Positions 1 to 4,923 of a stretch of 6,837 bases of DNA are shown here, in pieces (the first letter of the stretch is position 1; the number at the start of each line of letters is the position of its first letter). The notes beneath the pieces were generated by a model. The model was not told the DNA's origin, made no database searches, and was given only the letters and a program-made list of their open reading frames with translations. The stretch is taken from the NCBI GenBank assembly GCA_938042205.1, contig CALIRS010000226.1, positions 1 to 6,837 on the forward strand, read 5' to 3'. This DNA comes from an uncultured bacterium (GTDB taxonomy: Bacteria > Actinomycetota > Aquicultoria > SKW223). A program made the position numbers and the translations under genes.

Positions 1-428
1 CTCCGGATGAAAGTTTATTTGCCCATGGTTTGGCAGTACATATAGTATGGGTTGGTTTGCTGATGAGCTTAATTACTATCTTCACGCAGGCTTTTTCAAT
101 ATATCTTGGAGATTACCACTGGCAAACAATGGTATTTACAGTGCTCTGTCTCAATCAGATGGGACATGTACTGGCTGTAAGGTCTGAAAAAAGATCAACT
201 TTCAGCATCGGGTTTTTTACCAACAAGCCGCTTCTTGGTGCTGTAACCCTGACCTTTGTTCTTCAGCTTGCTACCATTTATATTCCTGCTCTTAATCCCA
301 TATTTAAAACGCAGCCATTAACTTTATTTGAGCTGGTAATAACTCTGGCTCTCTCTTCTGTTGTGTTTTTTGCGGTCGAAATAGAAAAGCTGACGAAAAG
401 AATCAAGACAGAGGTTCAAGATTTTTAA
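1..428 (+). CDS. P-type cation-transporting ATPase (Ca2+-type), C-terminal fragment
   Basis: This is the 3' end of a gene that enters from the left edge. The frame is open from base 3 with no stop, so the TTG at 30 is an internal leucine codon and not a start. About 142 codons remain. They encode four hydrophobic segments (roughly GLAVHIVWVGLL, TMVFTVLCLNQMGH, GAVTLTFVLQLATIYIPAL and ELVITLALSSVVFFAV), matching the last transmembrane helices (M7-M10) of the cation-ATPase C-terminal domain of SERCA/PMR1-like pumps. Diagnostic features are the FAHGL entry, TMVFTVL followed by Q and an RSE-like turn, and a short basic cytoplasmic tail. Such pumps export Ca2+ (sometimes Mn2+ or other cations) across the plasma membrane using ATP. 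The phosphorylation (DKTGT) and nucleotide-binding domains lie outside the window, so ion specificity cannot be judged. The gene converges on the radical SAM gene. Family assignment is firm; substrate is inferred. Confidence 0.88.
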   Translation, partial: PDESLFAHGLAVHIVWVGLLMSLITIFTQAFSIYLGDYHWQTMVFTVLCLNQMGHVLAVRSEKRSTFSIGFFTNKPLLGAVTLTFVLQLATIYIPALNPIFKTQPLTLFELVITLALSSVVFFAVEIEKLTKRIKTEVQDF

Positions 429-467
429 AAAATTATTAAGAAATTAACTAACTACCTTCGAGAGAAT

Positions 468-497
468 GAGCAATAGTTGCCTCTTTTATATTTTTTT
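468..497 (+). terminator. probable intrinsic terminator of the ATPase gene
   Basis: GAGCAA (468-473) and TTG-C-CTC (477-483) can pair as a six-base-pair stem with one bulged C and a TAG loop. A T-rich tract (484-497, ending in seven T) follows. It lies 40 bases after the ATPase stop codon in the convergent intergenic region. The stem is short and imperfect, so the call is moderate. I see no comparable T-tract hairpin serving the leftward radical SAM gene. Confidence 0.42.
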
Positions 498-511
498 GTG
501 CATGATTTATG

Positions 512-523
512 ATAGTTAACTAT
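512..523. repeat. 12-base perfect palindrome over the radical SAM stop codon
   Basis: ATAGTTAACTAT is a perfect inverted repeat covering the TAA stop (516-518, minus strand) of the radical SAM gene. It has no T-tract, so it does not look like an intrinsic terminator. It is A+T-rich and may be a chance palindrome. Confidence 0.3.
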
Positions 524-1931
524 ATTCATGGACGCTCGGATTTTTGTGCAGGTGAGGACCCTGAGGTTGAAATTCTTCTTTCCAGATAGGGTCGTATAGA
601 TTGCTTAAATTCTTTGCATAAATATCAAGAATGGAAGCAAATTCGTTTAACAATCTTTCCATGCCTGGATGAGTTGGTTTGGGCTTGTTTTCCAGACAAA
701 CTTCCCGAAGTATGTGAGGGTGATCTATTATCATGCAGGGCTTTAAAAGGTTTGAAGAGTAAGGAATCCTCCTTCGAATGCTTTCCATAAATTGAGAGTG
801 AAAAACCTCTTTAAGGCTCTTTTCCTTGATATTATCCACTGCGAAGTGAAAGAAAATACAAGGCTCGACTTCGCCCTTAGAGTTAATATGAATGTATTCC
901 CTGCCTGCGATGCAACCGCCTACCAGGGGCGCGTCTCCCCAGAAATCCACCACTAATAGAGGTTTTTCTTTTCTTATTCTTTCTGTTGTCAACCTGACCA
1001 TGTTTCTTTGTTCGGGTGTCGGCATAAGTGATAGATCAGGATCTCTTCCAACAGGCATGTATAAAAAATACCAGAGGACGAATGCTCCTTCTTCAAGGAT
1101 AAAATCTATGAATTCATTCGAAGTTACAACTTCTGTATTGTATCTGGTAGGAACGACAGAAATTCCAAAGAAAACGCCACTTTCTTTCAAAAGATGCATC
1201 GCGTTAAGTGCTTTTTTAAAGGAATTATTACCTCTTCTTTTATCAGTTTGCTCTTCAAACCCTTCGATGGAGACCATAGGAGCCACGTTTCCGAGGTCTG
1301 AAATTTGATGACATAATTCTTCATTTAGAAGATGACCATTGGTAAAAACTTGAAACACAGCGTCTTTGTGTTTTCGATAAATCTTGAATAGATCAGTGCG
1401 AAGAAACGGTTCCCCACCCAAGATGGTATATAAATAAACTCCCATTTCCTTCCCTTCGCTAACAATTCTGTCGATTATGTCGATCTCTAGATCATCTTTC
1501 CTCGAATATTCACCGGCATAGCATCCTTCACATCTAAGGTTGCATCTCATAGTGGGGCTTATAAGAACTGTAAATGGTGCCAGGACCTCTTTTTTTCCAT
1601 TTATAACCTGGTATCTCTTTTTGTTTCCTTCAAGAACAGCATTTACTAGGAAGTTATTAATAAATGAATACCGACAGCGAGGGTTTAATTCTTTTAATAT
1701 GCGCTGGGCGATTTTTAAAGCCGGATGGTTCTGGTATTTTGCAATTCCCAATCTCTGAAAAAGTCTGCTTTTCCCGGCTGAAAAATATCTGTCAAGGAAT
1801 GCTGAAGCTATTTTGGTTCCTCTTTCGCTTCTTGTAAGGAGCCATGAAAGAATCCCAAAGATTTCAGTTCCGTCAAATGTAAAAAAGGATTTTTCTCTAT
1901 TTTCCTTTTTCAATGAAATTTTTTGATTCAT
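516..1931 (-). CDS. radical SAM protein with SPASM-like C-terminal region, function unknown
   Basis: A 471-residue cytoplasmic radical S-adenosylmethionine enzyme. The [4Fe-4S] motif CxxxCxxC is at C130, C134 and C137 (MRCNLRCEGCYAG), and the SAM-binding GGEP motif is at 172-175. The core barrel spans roughly residues 118-320. Downstream, C340 (GCIAG), C358 (GEVEPC), C399 (KPC) and C412 resemble a SPASM/twitch region that could hold an auxiliary iron-sulfur cluster; C340-C358 with the intervening G is the usual SPASM opening. The first 115 residues are an extra helical, basic domain that I do not recognise. SPASM proteins often modify peptides or activate other enzymes, but no precursor peptide or partner is visible, so the substrate is unknown. 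The start has a strong purine-rich ribosome binding site (GAGGGGGTGG) four bases before ATG. It lies 25 bases after the tetR stop and is probably co-transcribed and repressed with it. The reading frame is intact. Confidence 0.85.
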   Translation of the reverse strand: MNQKISLKKENREKSFFTFDGTEIFGILSWLLTRSERGTKIASAFLDRYFSAGKSRLFQRLGIAKYQNHPALKIAQRILKELNPRCRYSFINNFLVNAVLEGNKKRYQVINGKKEVLAPFTVLISPTMRCNLRCEGCYAGEYSRKDDLEIDIIDRIVSEGKEMGVYLYTILGGEPFLRTDLFKIYRKHKDAVFQVFTNGHLLNEELCHQISDLGNVAPMVSIEGFEEQTDKRRGNNSFKKALNAMHLLKESGVFFGISVVPTRYNTEVVTSNEFIDFILEEGAFVLWYFLYMPVGRDPDLSLMPTPEQRNMVRLTTERIRKEKPLLVVDFWGDAPLVGGCIAGREYIHINSKGEVEPCIFFHFAVDNIKEKSLKEVFHSQFMESIRRRIPYSSNLLKPCMIIDHPHILREVCLENKPKPTHPGMERLLNEFASILDIYAKNLSNLYDPIWKEEFQPQGPHLHKNPSVHEYS

Positions 1932-1956
1932 TCAACCACCCCCTCACTTAATTTTC

Positions 1957-2526
1957 CTAAATGAAGCGATGCTGAATGAAAAAGTGCAAAACTGTCTTTA
2001 AAGTTGCAGTTAATTCATCTGTGGTCCAGTCTTTCTTTAACATTAAAGAACTAAGAATTAGCATGTTCAGATAACCAACCCACGATAATGCCAGATTTTC
2101 AGCTTCGTCATCACTTAAGCCTTCTTTTGCTTCAGAAAATATTTCTTTTGCCTTTTCAAAGATAGATTGAAAATATTCGCTTGCGATTGCCTTTTTACCC
2201 TCTACAAATCCTAAAAGTTCGCCCAGTATTACTTTTATTACGTCCTGACGCCGTTTAAAAAATTCAAGGTAACCATTTGCAAAACCGAGCAGTTTCTCTT
2301 CAAGATTCTGAGCAATGGAAATCCCTTTTTCCACGCTTTTTAAAAGTTCTGACAGCTCTCCTTTGAGTGCTGCTTCAAAAAGGTTTTCTTTGTCTTTAAA
2401 ATAATAATAAACTGTAGGCTTAGTCACCTCTGCTCTTTCAGCGATCTCTCTAATAGAGGCTCCCCGATATCCTTTCTCAGAAAAGAGCTTTAATGCGCTT
2501 TCTTTTATCCTATCTTTAGCATTCAT
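1957..2526 (-). CDS. TetR/AcrR-family transcriptional regulator
   Basis: A 189-residue protein of typical TetR length. The N-terminal DNA-binding domain is clear: residues 3-50 carry the helix-turn-helix (SIREIAERAEVTKPTVYYYF, about 24-43) followed by KDKENLF, the standard TetR signature. The remaining helical part (about 55-189) is the ligand-binding and dimerisation domain; its ligand cannot be read from sequence. TetR proteins are dimeric repressors released by small molecules. The ATG at 2526-2524 fits the family's usual N terminus, with about eight residues before the first conserved helix position. A perfect palindrome ends at the start codon and is the likely autoregulatory operator. 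Its AGGT lies only about two to three bases from ATG, so the ribosome binding site is poor. The radical SAM gene follows 25 bases downstream on the same strand and is the probable co-regulated target. Family is certain, while the target is inferred from position. Confidence 0.93.
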   Translation of the reverse strand: MNAKDRIKESALKLFSEKGYRGASIREIAERAEVTKPTVYYYFKDKENLFEAALKGELSELLKSVEKGISIAQNLEEKLLGFANGYLEFFKRRQDVIKVILGELLGFVEGKKAIASEYFQSIFEKAKEIFSEAKEGLSDDEAENLALSWVGYLNMLILSSLMLKKDWTTDELTATLKTVLHFFIQHRFI

Positions 2527-2545
2527 TTACCTACCGGTAGGTAAA
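2526..2545. promoter_or_regulatory. probable TetR operator, perfect 20-base palindrome
   Basis: TTTACCTACCGGTAGGTAAA reads identically on both strands. It abuts and shares one base with the tetR start codon. The core ACCTACCGGTAGGT has the length and symmetry of TetR-family operators. A repressor bound here would cover the expected transcript start of the leftward tetR-radical SAM unit. That the adjacent TetR protein binds it is inference. Confidence 0.75.
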
Positions 2546-2580
2546 GTTATCATAAAGCGAATTAAAATTCAACCTGTGAA
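2544..2580 (-). promoter_or_regulatory. candidate promoter of the tetR-radical SAM unit
   Basis: Reading leftward, TATGAT (2554-2549) matches the -10 consensus at five of six positions. Its possible -35, TTCACA (2580-2575), is 20 bases away, which is long. An alternative pair is TTGAAT (2572-2567) with TAACTT (2549-2544), spaced 17 but with a weaker -10. Either would start transcription inside or beside the palindromic operator, giving a very short leader. The exact elements are uncertain. Confidence 0.38.
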
Positions 2581-2739
2581 GCATAATTTTTGTGATTAAT
2601 TATTATGTGCTTATATCGTTACAGGAGTAGAATGTTTTTTGTTTGCCTTATGAGGCATGGGAACTGGAAGATACCTTTGATTTGGAATTTTACCCTTTGG
2701 GTATTTTGAGGATAAAAATAGAATTTACGGGATTTTTTG

Positions 2740-3037
2740 ATGTTTTATGAGAGAGCAGTATCATCGAGGCTCCTTCTGGACATTTTGCAAACAATTCAAA
2801 AGATTAAAAGATATGGACAGGGATAATTCTTGTAAAGAATTCTTAAACGATATAAAAACCAATGAGGTAGTGGTGAGAAATCTTGAAATTGTTGGTAAAG
2901 ACGCTAATTAACTCCTCGATGAAATAAAGTTCAAACATCGCGAAGGCTCTGGATCCCGAATAATAGGGCTAAGAAATCGTTTCATTAATGGATATATCGT
3001 ATTTGATTACAAAATAGCATAGAAGATTGTAACGAGT
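2740..3037 (+). pseudogene. broken HepT-like (DUF86, HEPN-domain) toxin gene
   Basis: Two adjacent frames together read as a HepT/DUF86 protein of nearly full length (about 100 codons). Frame one (2740-2823) gives SSRLLLDILQTIQKIKRYGQG, the typical first helix, then hits TAA at 2824. The frame beginning near 2831 continues with EFLNDIKTNEVVVRNLEIVG, the family's most conserved stretch. It then has TAA at 2909, LLDEIK, RIIGLRNRFINGYIVFDYK, and TAG at 3020. HepT proteins are HEPN RNases or targets of AMPylation, paired with an MNT nucleotidyltransferase antitoxin. The catalytic HEPN motif R-x4-H (usually RNRLIH) is here RNRFIN, with asparagine (codon 2987-2989) in place of histidine. One frameshift, two in-frame stops and the lost histidine show a dead gene. 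No intact MNT gene is visible on either side. Homology is recognised from memory of the family. Confidence 0.78.
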
Positions 3038-3314
3038 TAGCTTCGTAAGTAGAGTAGTGAATTACCTTACTTGTTAACCTGGAGCTATCTGGTTACAAGC
3101 TCGATGGTCAAAGCAATGAAAAGTGAGAATTATTTTAATCTGAATTCAACAAAAGTCCCGATGATATGTTTATTAATAAATTTTAGCCGCATTTAGATTG
3201 ATATTATTGTTAAAATTTTTCATTCTTCTGACCTGCGAAATTCACAATTCAAGACCTGACCCCATCCTTTGCTATCTTCGCATTTTGGCTTTTTGTCGTA
3301 CCTTTTTTGAAATT
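3038..3314. other. A+T-rich intergenic stretch with no supported gene
   Basis: Between the HepT relic and the pyr promoter I find no intact gene with a ribosome binding site on either strand. The sequence is A+T-rich with scattered stops in all frames and may contain further decayed coding sequence that I cannot identify. The only distinctive element is the GACCTG-containing segment at 3230-3263, listed separately. The left flank (2581-2739) is similarly empty apart from the tetR promoter region and a 25-codon chance-size ORF. Confidence 0.5.
3230..3263. repeat. possible REP or transposon-end relic (GACCTGACCCC)
   Basis: The hexamer GACCTG occurs at 3230-3235 and again at 3253-3258, where it continues as GACCTGACCCC. 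Between them a small imperfect hairpin can form from GAAATT and AATTC around CAC. The reverse complement, GGGGTCAGGTCTTGAATT, resembles termini I associate with REP-like or IS200/Y1-transposase-linked repeats scattered in many bacterial genomes. No transposase is present. This is pattern recall from a single copy, so confidence is low. Confidence 0.3.
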
Positions 3315-3344
3315 TTGACGGGGTAGCATTTTTTCTGATATCAT
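3315..3344 (+). promoter_or_regulatory. promoter of the pyr operon (extended -10)
   Basis: TTGACG (3315-3320) matches five of six -35 positions. TATCAT (3339-3344) matches five of six -10 positions and is preceded by TGA, giving an extended -10 (TGnTATCAT). The spacer is 18 bases. Transcription should begin near 3350-3352, only a base or two before the first strand of the PyrR-binding hairpin. That tight fit to the downstream RNA element strengthens the call. Confidence 0.78.
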
Positions 3345-3352
3345 TTTGAAAA

Positions 3353-3385
3353 TCCTTTAAACCGGTCCTGTGAGACTGGTAAGGA
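3353..3385 (+). promoter_or_regulatory. PyrR-binding RNA hairpin (anti-antiterminator)
   Basis: The RNA can fold as a lower stem TCCTT (3353-3357)/AAGGA (3381-3385), a one-sided TAA bulge (3358-3360), and a seven-pair upper stem ACCGGTC (3361-3367)/GACTGGT (3374-3380). The terminal hexaloop CTGTGA (3368-3373) fits the CNGNGA loop known for PyrR-binding RNAs. With UMP bound, PyrR stabilises this fold. Its 3' strand includes GGTAAG (3378-3383), which is complementary to CTTACC (3416-3421) in the terminator's 5' arm, so an antiterminator can form only when this hairpin is open. This is the classic PyrR attenuation arrangement. Confidence 0.87.
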
Positions 3386-3391
3386 GAGGAG
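3386..3391 (+). promoter_or_regulatory. ribosome binding site of the pyr leader ORF
   Basis: GAGGAG lies seven bases before the ATG at 3399 and directly abuts the AAGGA strand of the PyrR-binding lower stem. An overlapping AAGGAG (3381-3386) is itself partly inside that stem. PyrR bound to the hairpin could therefore also hinder ribosome loading here. pyrR itself lacks a comparable site. Confidence 0.55.
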
Positions 3392-3398
3392 TGGAAAA

Positions 3399-3464
3399 AT
3401 GAAGGACATGAGGAACTTACCTGCAAGAGAGCGGGTAGGTTTTTTTATGTTCAGAAAAAGATGA
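3399..3464 (+). CDS. putative 21-residue pyr operon leader peptide, coupled to pyrR
   Basis: An ATG at 3399 preceded by a well-spaced GAGGAG opens a 21-codon frame (starting MKDMRNLPARERV and ending FMFRKR). It passes through both arms of the terminator hairpin and its T-tract. Its TGA stop (3462-3464) overlaps the pyrR ATG (3461-3463) as ATGA. The peptide is basic and has no recognisable domain. Translation of this ORF would unfold the terminator and deliver ribosomes to pyrR, which has no Shine-Dalgarno sequence (upstream bases read TTCAGAAAAAG). By analogy, enteric pyrBI uses a translated leader (pyrL) for attenuation, but I cannot say whether these are related. The arrangement is seen in the sequence; that it is translated is inference, and a 21-codon ORF could arise by chance. 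Confidence 0.5.
   Translation: MKDMRNLPARERVGFFMFRKR
3414..3446 (+). terminator. intrinsic terminator (attenuator) of the pyr leader
   Basis: AACTTACCTGC (3414-3424) pairs with GCGGGTAGGTT (3431-3441) through 11 consecutive pairs, two of them G-U, around the hexaloop AAGAGA. T3440 through T3446 form a seven-T tract whose first two bases also close the stem. It lies just before pyrR and after the PyrR-binding hairpin. Its 5' arm holds CTTACC, which can pair instead with GGTAAG at 3378-3383, giving the antiterminator choice. Confidence 0.88.
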
Positions 3465-3997
3465 AAAAAGTCATTCTTGATGCAGATGCTATCCGTAGAT
3501 CCCTTGTAAGAATTGCTCACGAGATTTTAGAGAAAAATAAGGGTGCCTCTGATTTATATGTCATCGGAATCTGGACAAGGGGCTATTTCCTCGGAAGGAG
3601 ATTAGCAAATAAGATTAAAGAAATTGAAGGAATAGATGTTCCTGTTGGCTCGATAGATGTCACTTTTCACAGGGATGATATTGAAATTAGGGGTTTGAAA
3701 GAAGCTGGAAGAAGCGAAATCCCCACCCTGGTTGATGAAAAAACAGTGGTCCTCGTTGACGATGTCCTTTATACCGGAAGAACTGTCAGAGCAGCGCTCG
3801 ATGCTTTAATCGGGTACGGTCGGCCTAAAAAAGTACAGTTTGCGGTGCTGATTGACCGAGGTCACCGGGAACTTCCTGTTAGAGCAGATTATGTTGGCAA
3901 AAATATTCCCACCAGTAAAGAAGAAGAGATAAAGGTTTTAATCGAAGAAGTGGATGGCAAAGATGAAGTGGTGTTGATAAAAGGCGAGAAGAAATGA
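3461..3997 (+). CDS. pyrR: PyrR, bifunctional pyr operon regulator/uracil phosphoribosyltransferase
   Basis: PyrR is a cytoplasmic RNA-binding attenuation protein that senses UMP, and it usually has uracil phosphoribosyltransferase activity. The 178 residues match the family length. The type I phosphoribosyltransferase PRPP loop is VLVDDVLYTGRTV (97-109). Other PyrR hallmarks are AIRRSLVRIAHEILEKNKG (10-28), IDVTFHRDD (65-73) and LIDRGHRELPVRADYVGKN (130-148). The ATG at 3461 gives the usual N terminus, and no in-frame start lies upstream. No Shine-Dalgarno is visible; the start overlaps the stop of a short leader ORF, suggesting coupling. The gene is first in the pyr operon, just downstream of its own RNA target, and overlaps pyrB by four bases (ATGA). 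Repression of the operon by UMP-bound PyrR is the expected role. Confidence 0.96.
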   Translation: MKKVILDADAIRRSLVRIAHEILEKNKGASDLYVIGIWTRGYFLGRRLANKIKEIEGIDVPVGSIDVTFHRDDIEIRGLKEAGRSEIPTLVDEKTVVLVDDVLYTGRTVRAALDALIGYGRPKKVQFAVLIDRGHRELPVRADYVGKNIPTSKEEEIKVLIEEVDGKDEVVLIKGEKK

Positions 3998-4923
3998 AGC
4001 ATCTTGTTTCCATTCTGGATTTAAACAACAAAGACGTAAACAAGATATTTTCAATAGCGAAACATTTTGAAGAAGTACTTGAAAGAAGAGTCAAGAAAGT
4101 TCCTGCTCTTATTGGGAAAACTTTAGCGCTACTGTTTATTGAACCATCTACCAGAACAAAGACATCATTTGAGCTGGCAGCAAGAAGACTATCCTGTGAT
4201 ACGATTTCACTTTCAGTATCAACTTCCTCTTTGAAAAAAGGAGAAACACTTGAAGATACAGCCAGAACACTTAGCTCTATGAAGGTAGATTGTGCTGTCG
4301 TCAGGCATCCTCATGAAGGGGCTGCAAAAAAACTAGCTTCGCTTAATCTTTTTCCTGTCATAAACGGCGGGGATGGTAAAGGAGAGCATCCAACGCAGGC
4401 ACTGCTTGATGCATATACTGCTTTGAAAAAGCTAAAGAGCCTTAATGGAAAGAAAGTTTCTATCATTGGCGATGTTCTTCATTCACGGGTAGCGCGTTCG
4501 GGGATAGAACTCTGGCATCGGTTAGGAGCAAAGGTTACTCTGGTGGGGCCACCAACACTTCTACCGCGGCATCTTCCTGAATATGTAGACGTCTCATACC
4601 GCCTGGACGAAGTGATGAAAAATTCAGACATCCTTTATTTTTTGAGAATCCAGAGGGAAAGATTAGGTGGCGAATGTTTAGCAGGGATTGAAGATTACCG
4701 GGACCTTTACGCACTTACAAAGGACCGCCTTAAAAATCTTCGAAGAGATGTGGTTATAATGCATCCCGGTCCTGTAAACAGGGGCATTGAGCTTGACCCT
4801 GAAGTTATTTACGATGAGAGATCTATTATAGAGGAACAAGTTTTTGAAGGTCTTTCAATAAGGATGGCTGTTCTAACCCTTCTCCTTTCGGAAAAAGGAG
4901 GGTTTCATGAAATACCTGCTTAA
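3994..4923 (+). CDS. pyrB: aspartate carbamoyltransferase, catalytic subunit
   Basis: Catalyses carbamoyl phosphate + L-aspartate to N-carbamoyl-L-aspartate, the first committed step of pyrimidine synthesis. The 309 residues fit the unfused catalytic chain. Motifs in order: the carbamoyl-phosphate loop PSTRTKTSFE (51-60), the SSLKKGETLEDT loop reaching the neighbouring active site (78-89), GEHPTQALLDAYT (130-142), GDVLHSRVARS (159-169), RIQRERLG (218-225) and HPGPVNRGIE (257-266). The last form, with GPVNRG rather than PLPR, is that of Bacillus-type trimeric enzymes. No pyrI regulatory subunit is present, consistent with control through PyrR rather than allostery. The start overlaps the pyrR stop as ATGA, and the 3' end overlaps pyrC by 17 bases. 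An ornithine carbamoyltransferase is excluded by the aspartate-loop motifs and the operon. Confidence 0.97.
   Translation: MKHLVSILDLNNKDVNKIFSIAKHFEEVLERRVKKVPALIGKTLALLFIEPSTRTKTSFELAARRLSCDTISLSVSTSSLKKGETLEDTARTLSSMKVDCAVVRHPHEGAAKKLASLNLFPVINGGDGKGEHPTQALLDAYTALKKLKSLNGKKVSIIGDVLHSRVARSGIELWHRLGAKVTLVGPPTLLPRHLPEYVDVSYRLDEVMKNSDILYFLRIQRERLGGECLAGIEDYRDLYALTKDRLKNLRRDVVIMHPGPVNRGIELDPEVIYDERSIIEEQVFEGLSIRMAVLTLLLSEKGGFHEIPA

Noticed and set aside
30..32. TTG as start of a separate small membrane protein
   Set aside because: The frame is open to the left edge and the upstream codons (PDESLFAHG) continue the ATPase family pattern, so this is an internal codon of a cut gene.
468..483. Bidirectional terminator for the convergent genes
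   Set aside because: The hairpin is followed by T residues only in the plus direction; reading leftward it is followed by ATTCTCTCGAAGG, with no T-tract.
892..1308. Open frame of 138 codons on the plus strand
   Set aside because: It lies wholly antisense to the radical SAM gene, which has clear catalytic motifs. The plus-strand product resembles nothing and has no ribosome binding site.
2632..2709. 25-codon hydrophobic ORF with AGGAG four bases upstream
   Set aside because: It is small enough to occur by chance, has no recognisable family, and sits in a decaying interval. I could not connect it to an MNT antitoxin or a type I toxin.
3080..3226. Possible further broken gene (a PMICLLINFS-like stretch recalls GxxExxY-type proteins)
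   Set aside because: Only a few residues match from memory and the surrounding frames do not extend the similarity, so it is not enough to call a pseudogene.
3220..3426. 68-codon open frame on the minus strand
   Set aside because: It runs antisense across the pyr promoter, PyrR-binding hairpin and terminator, whose structure explains the sequence.
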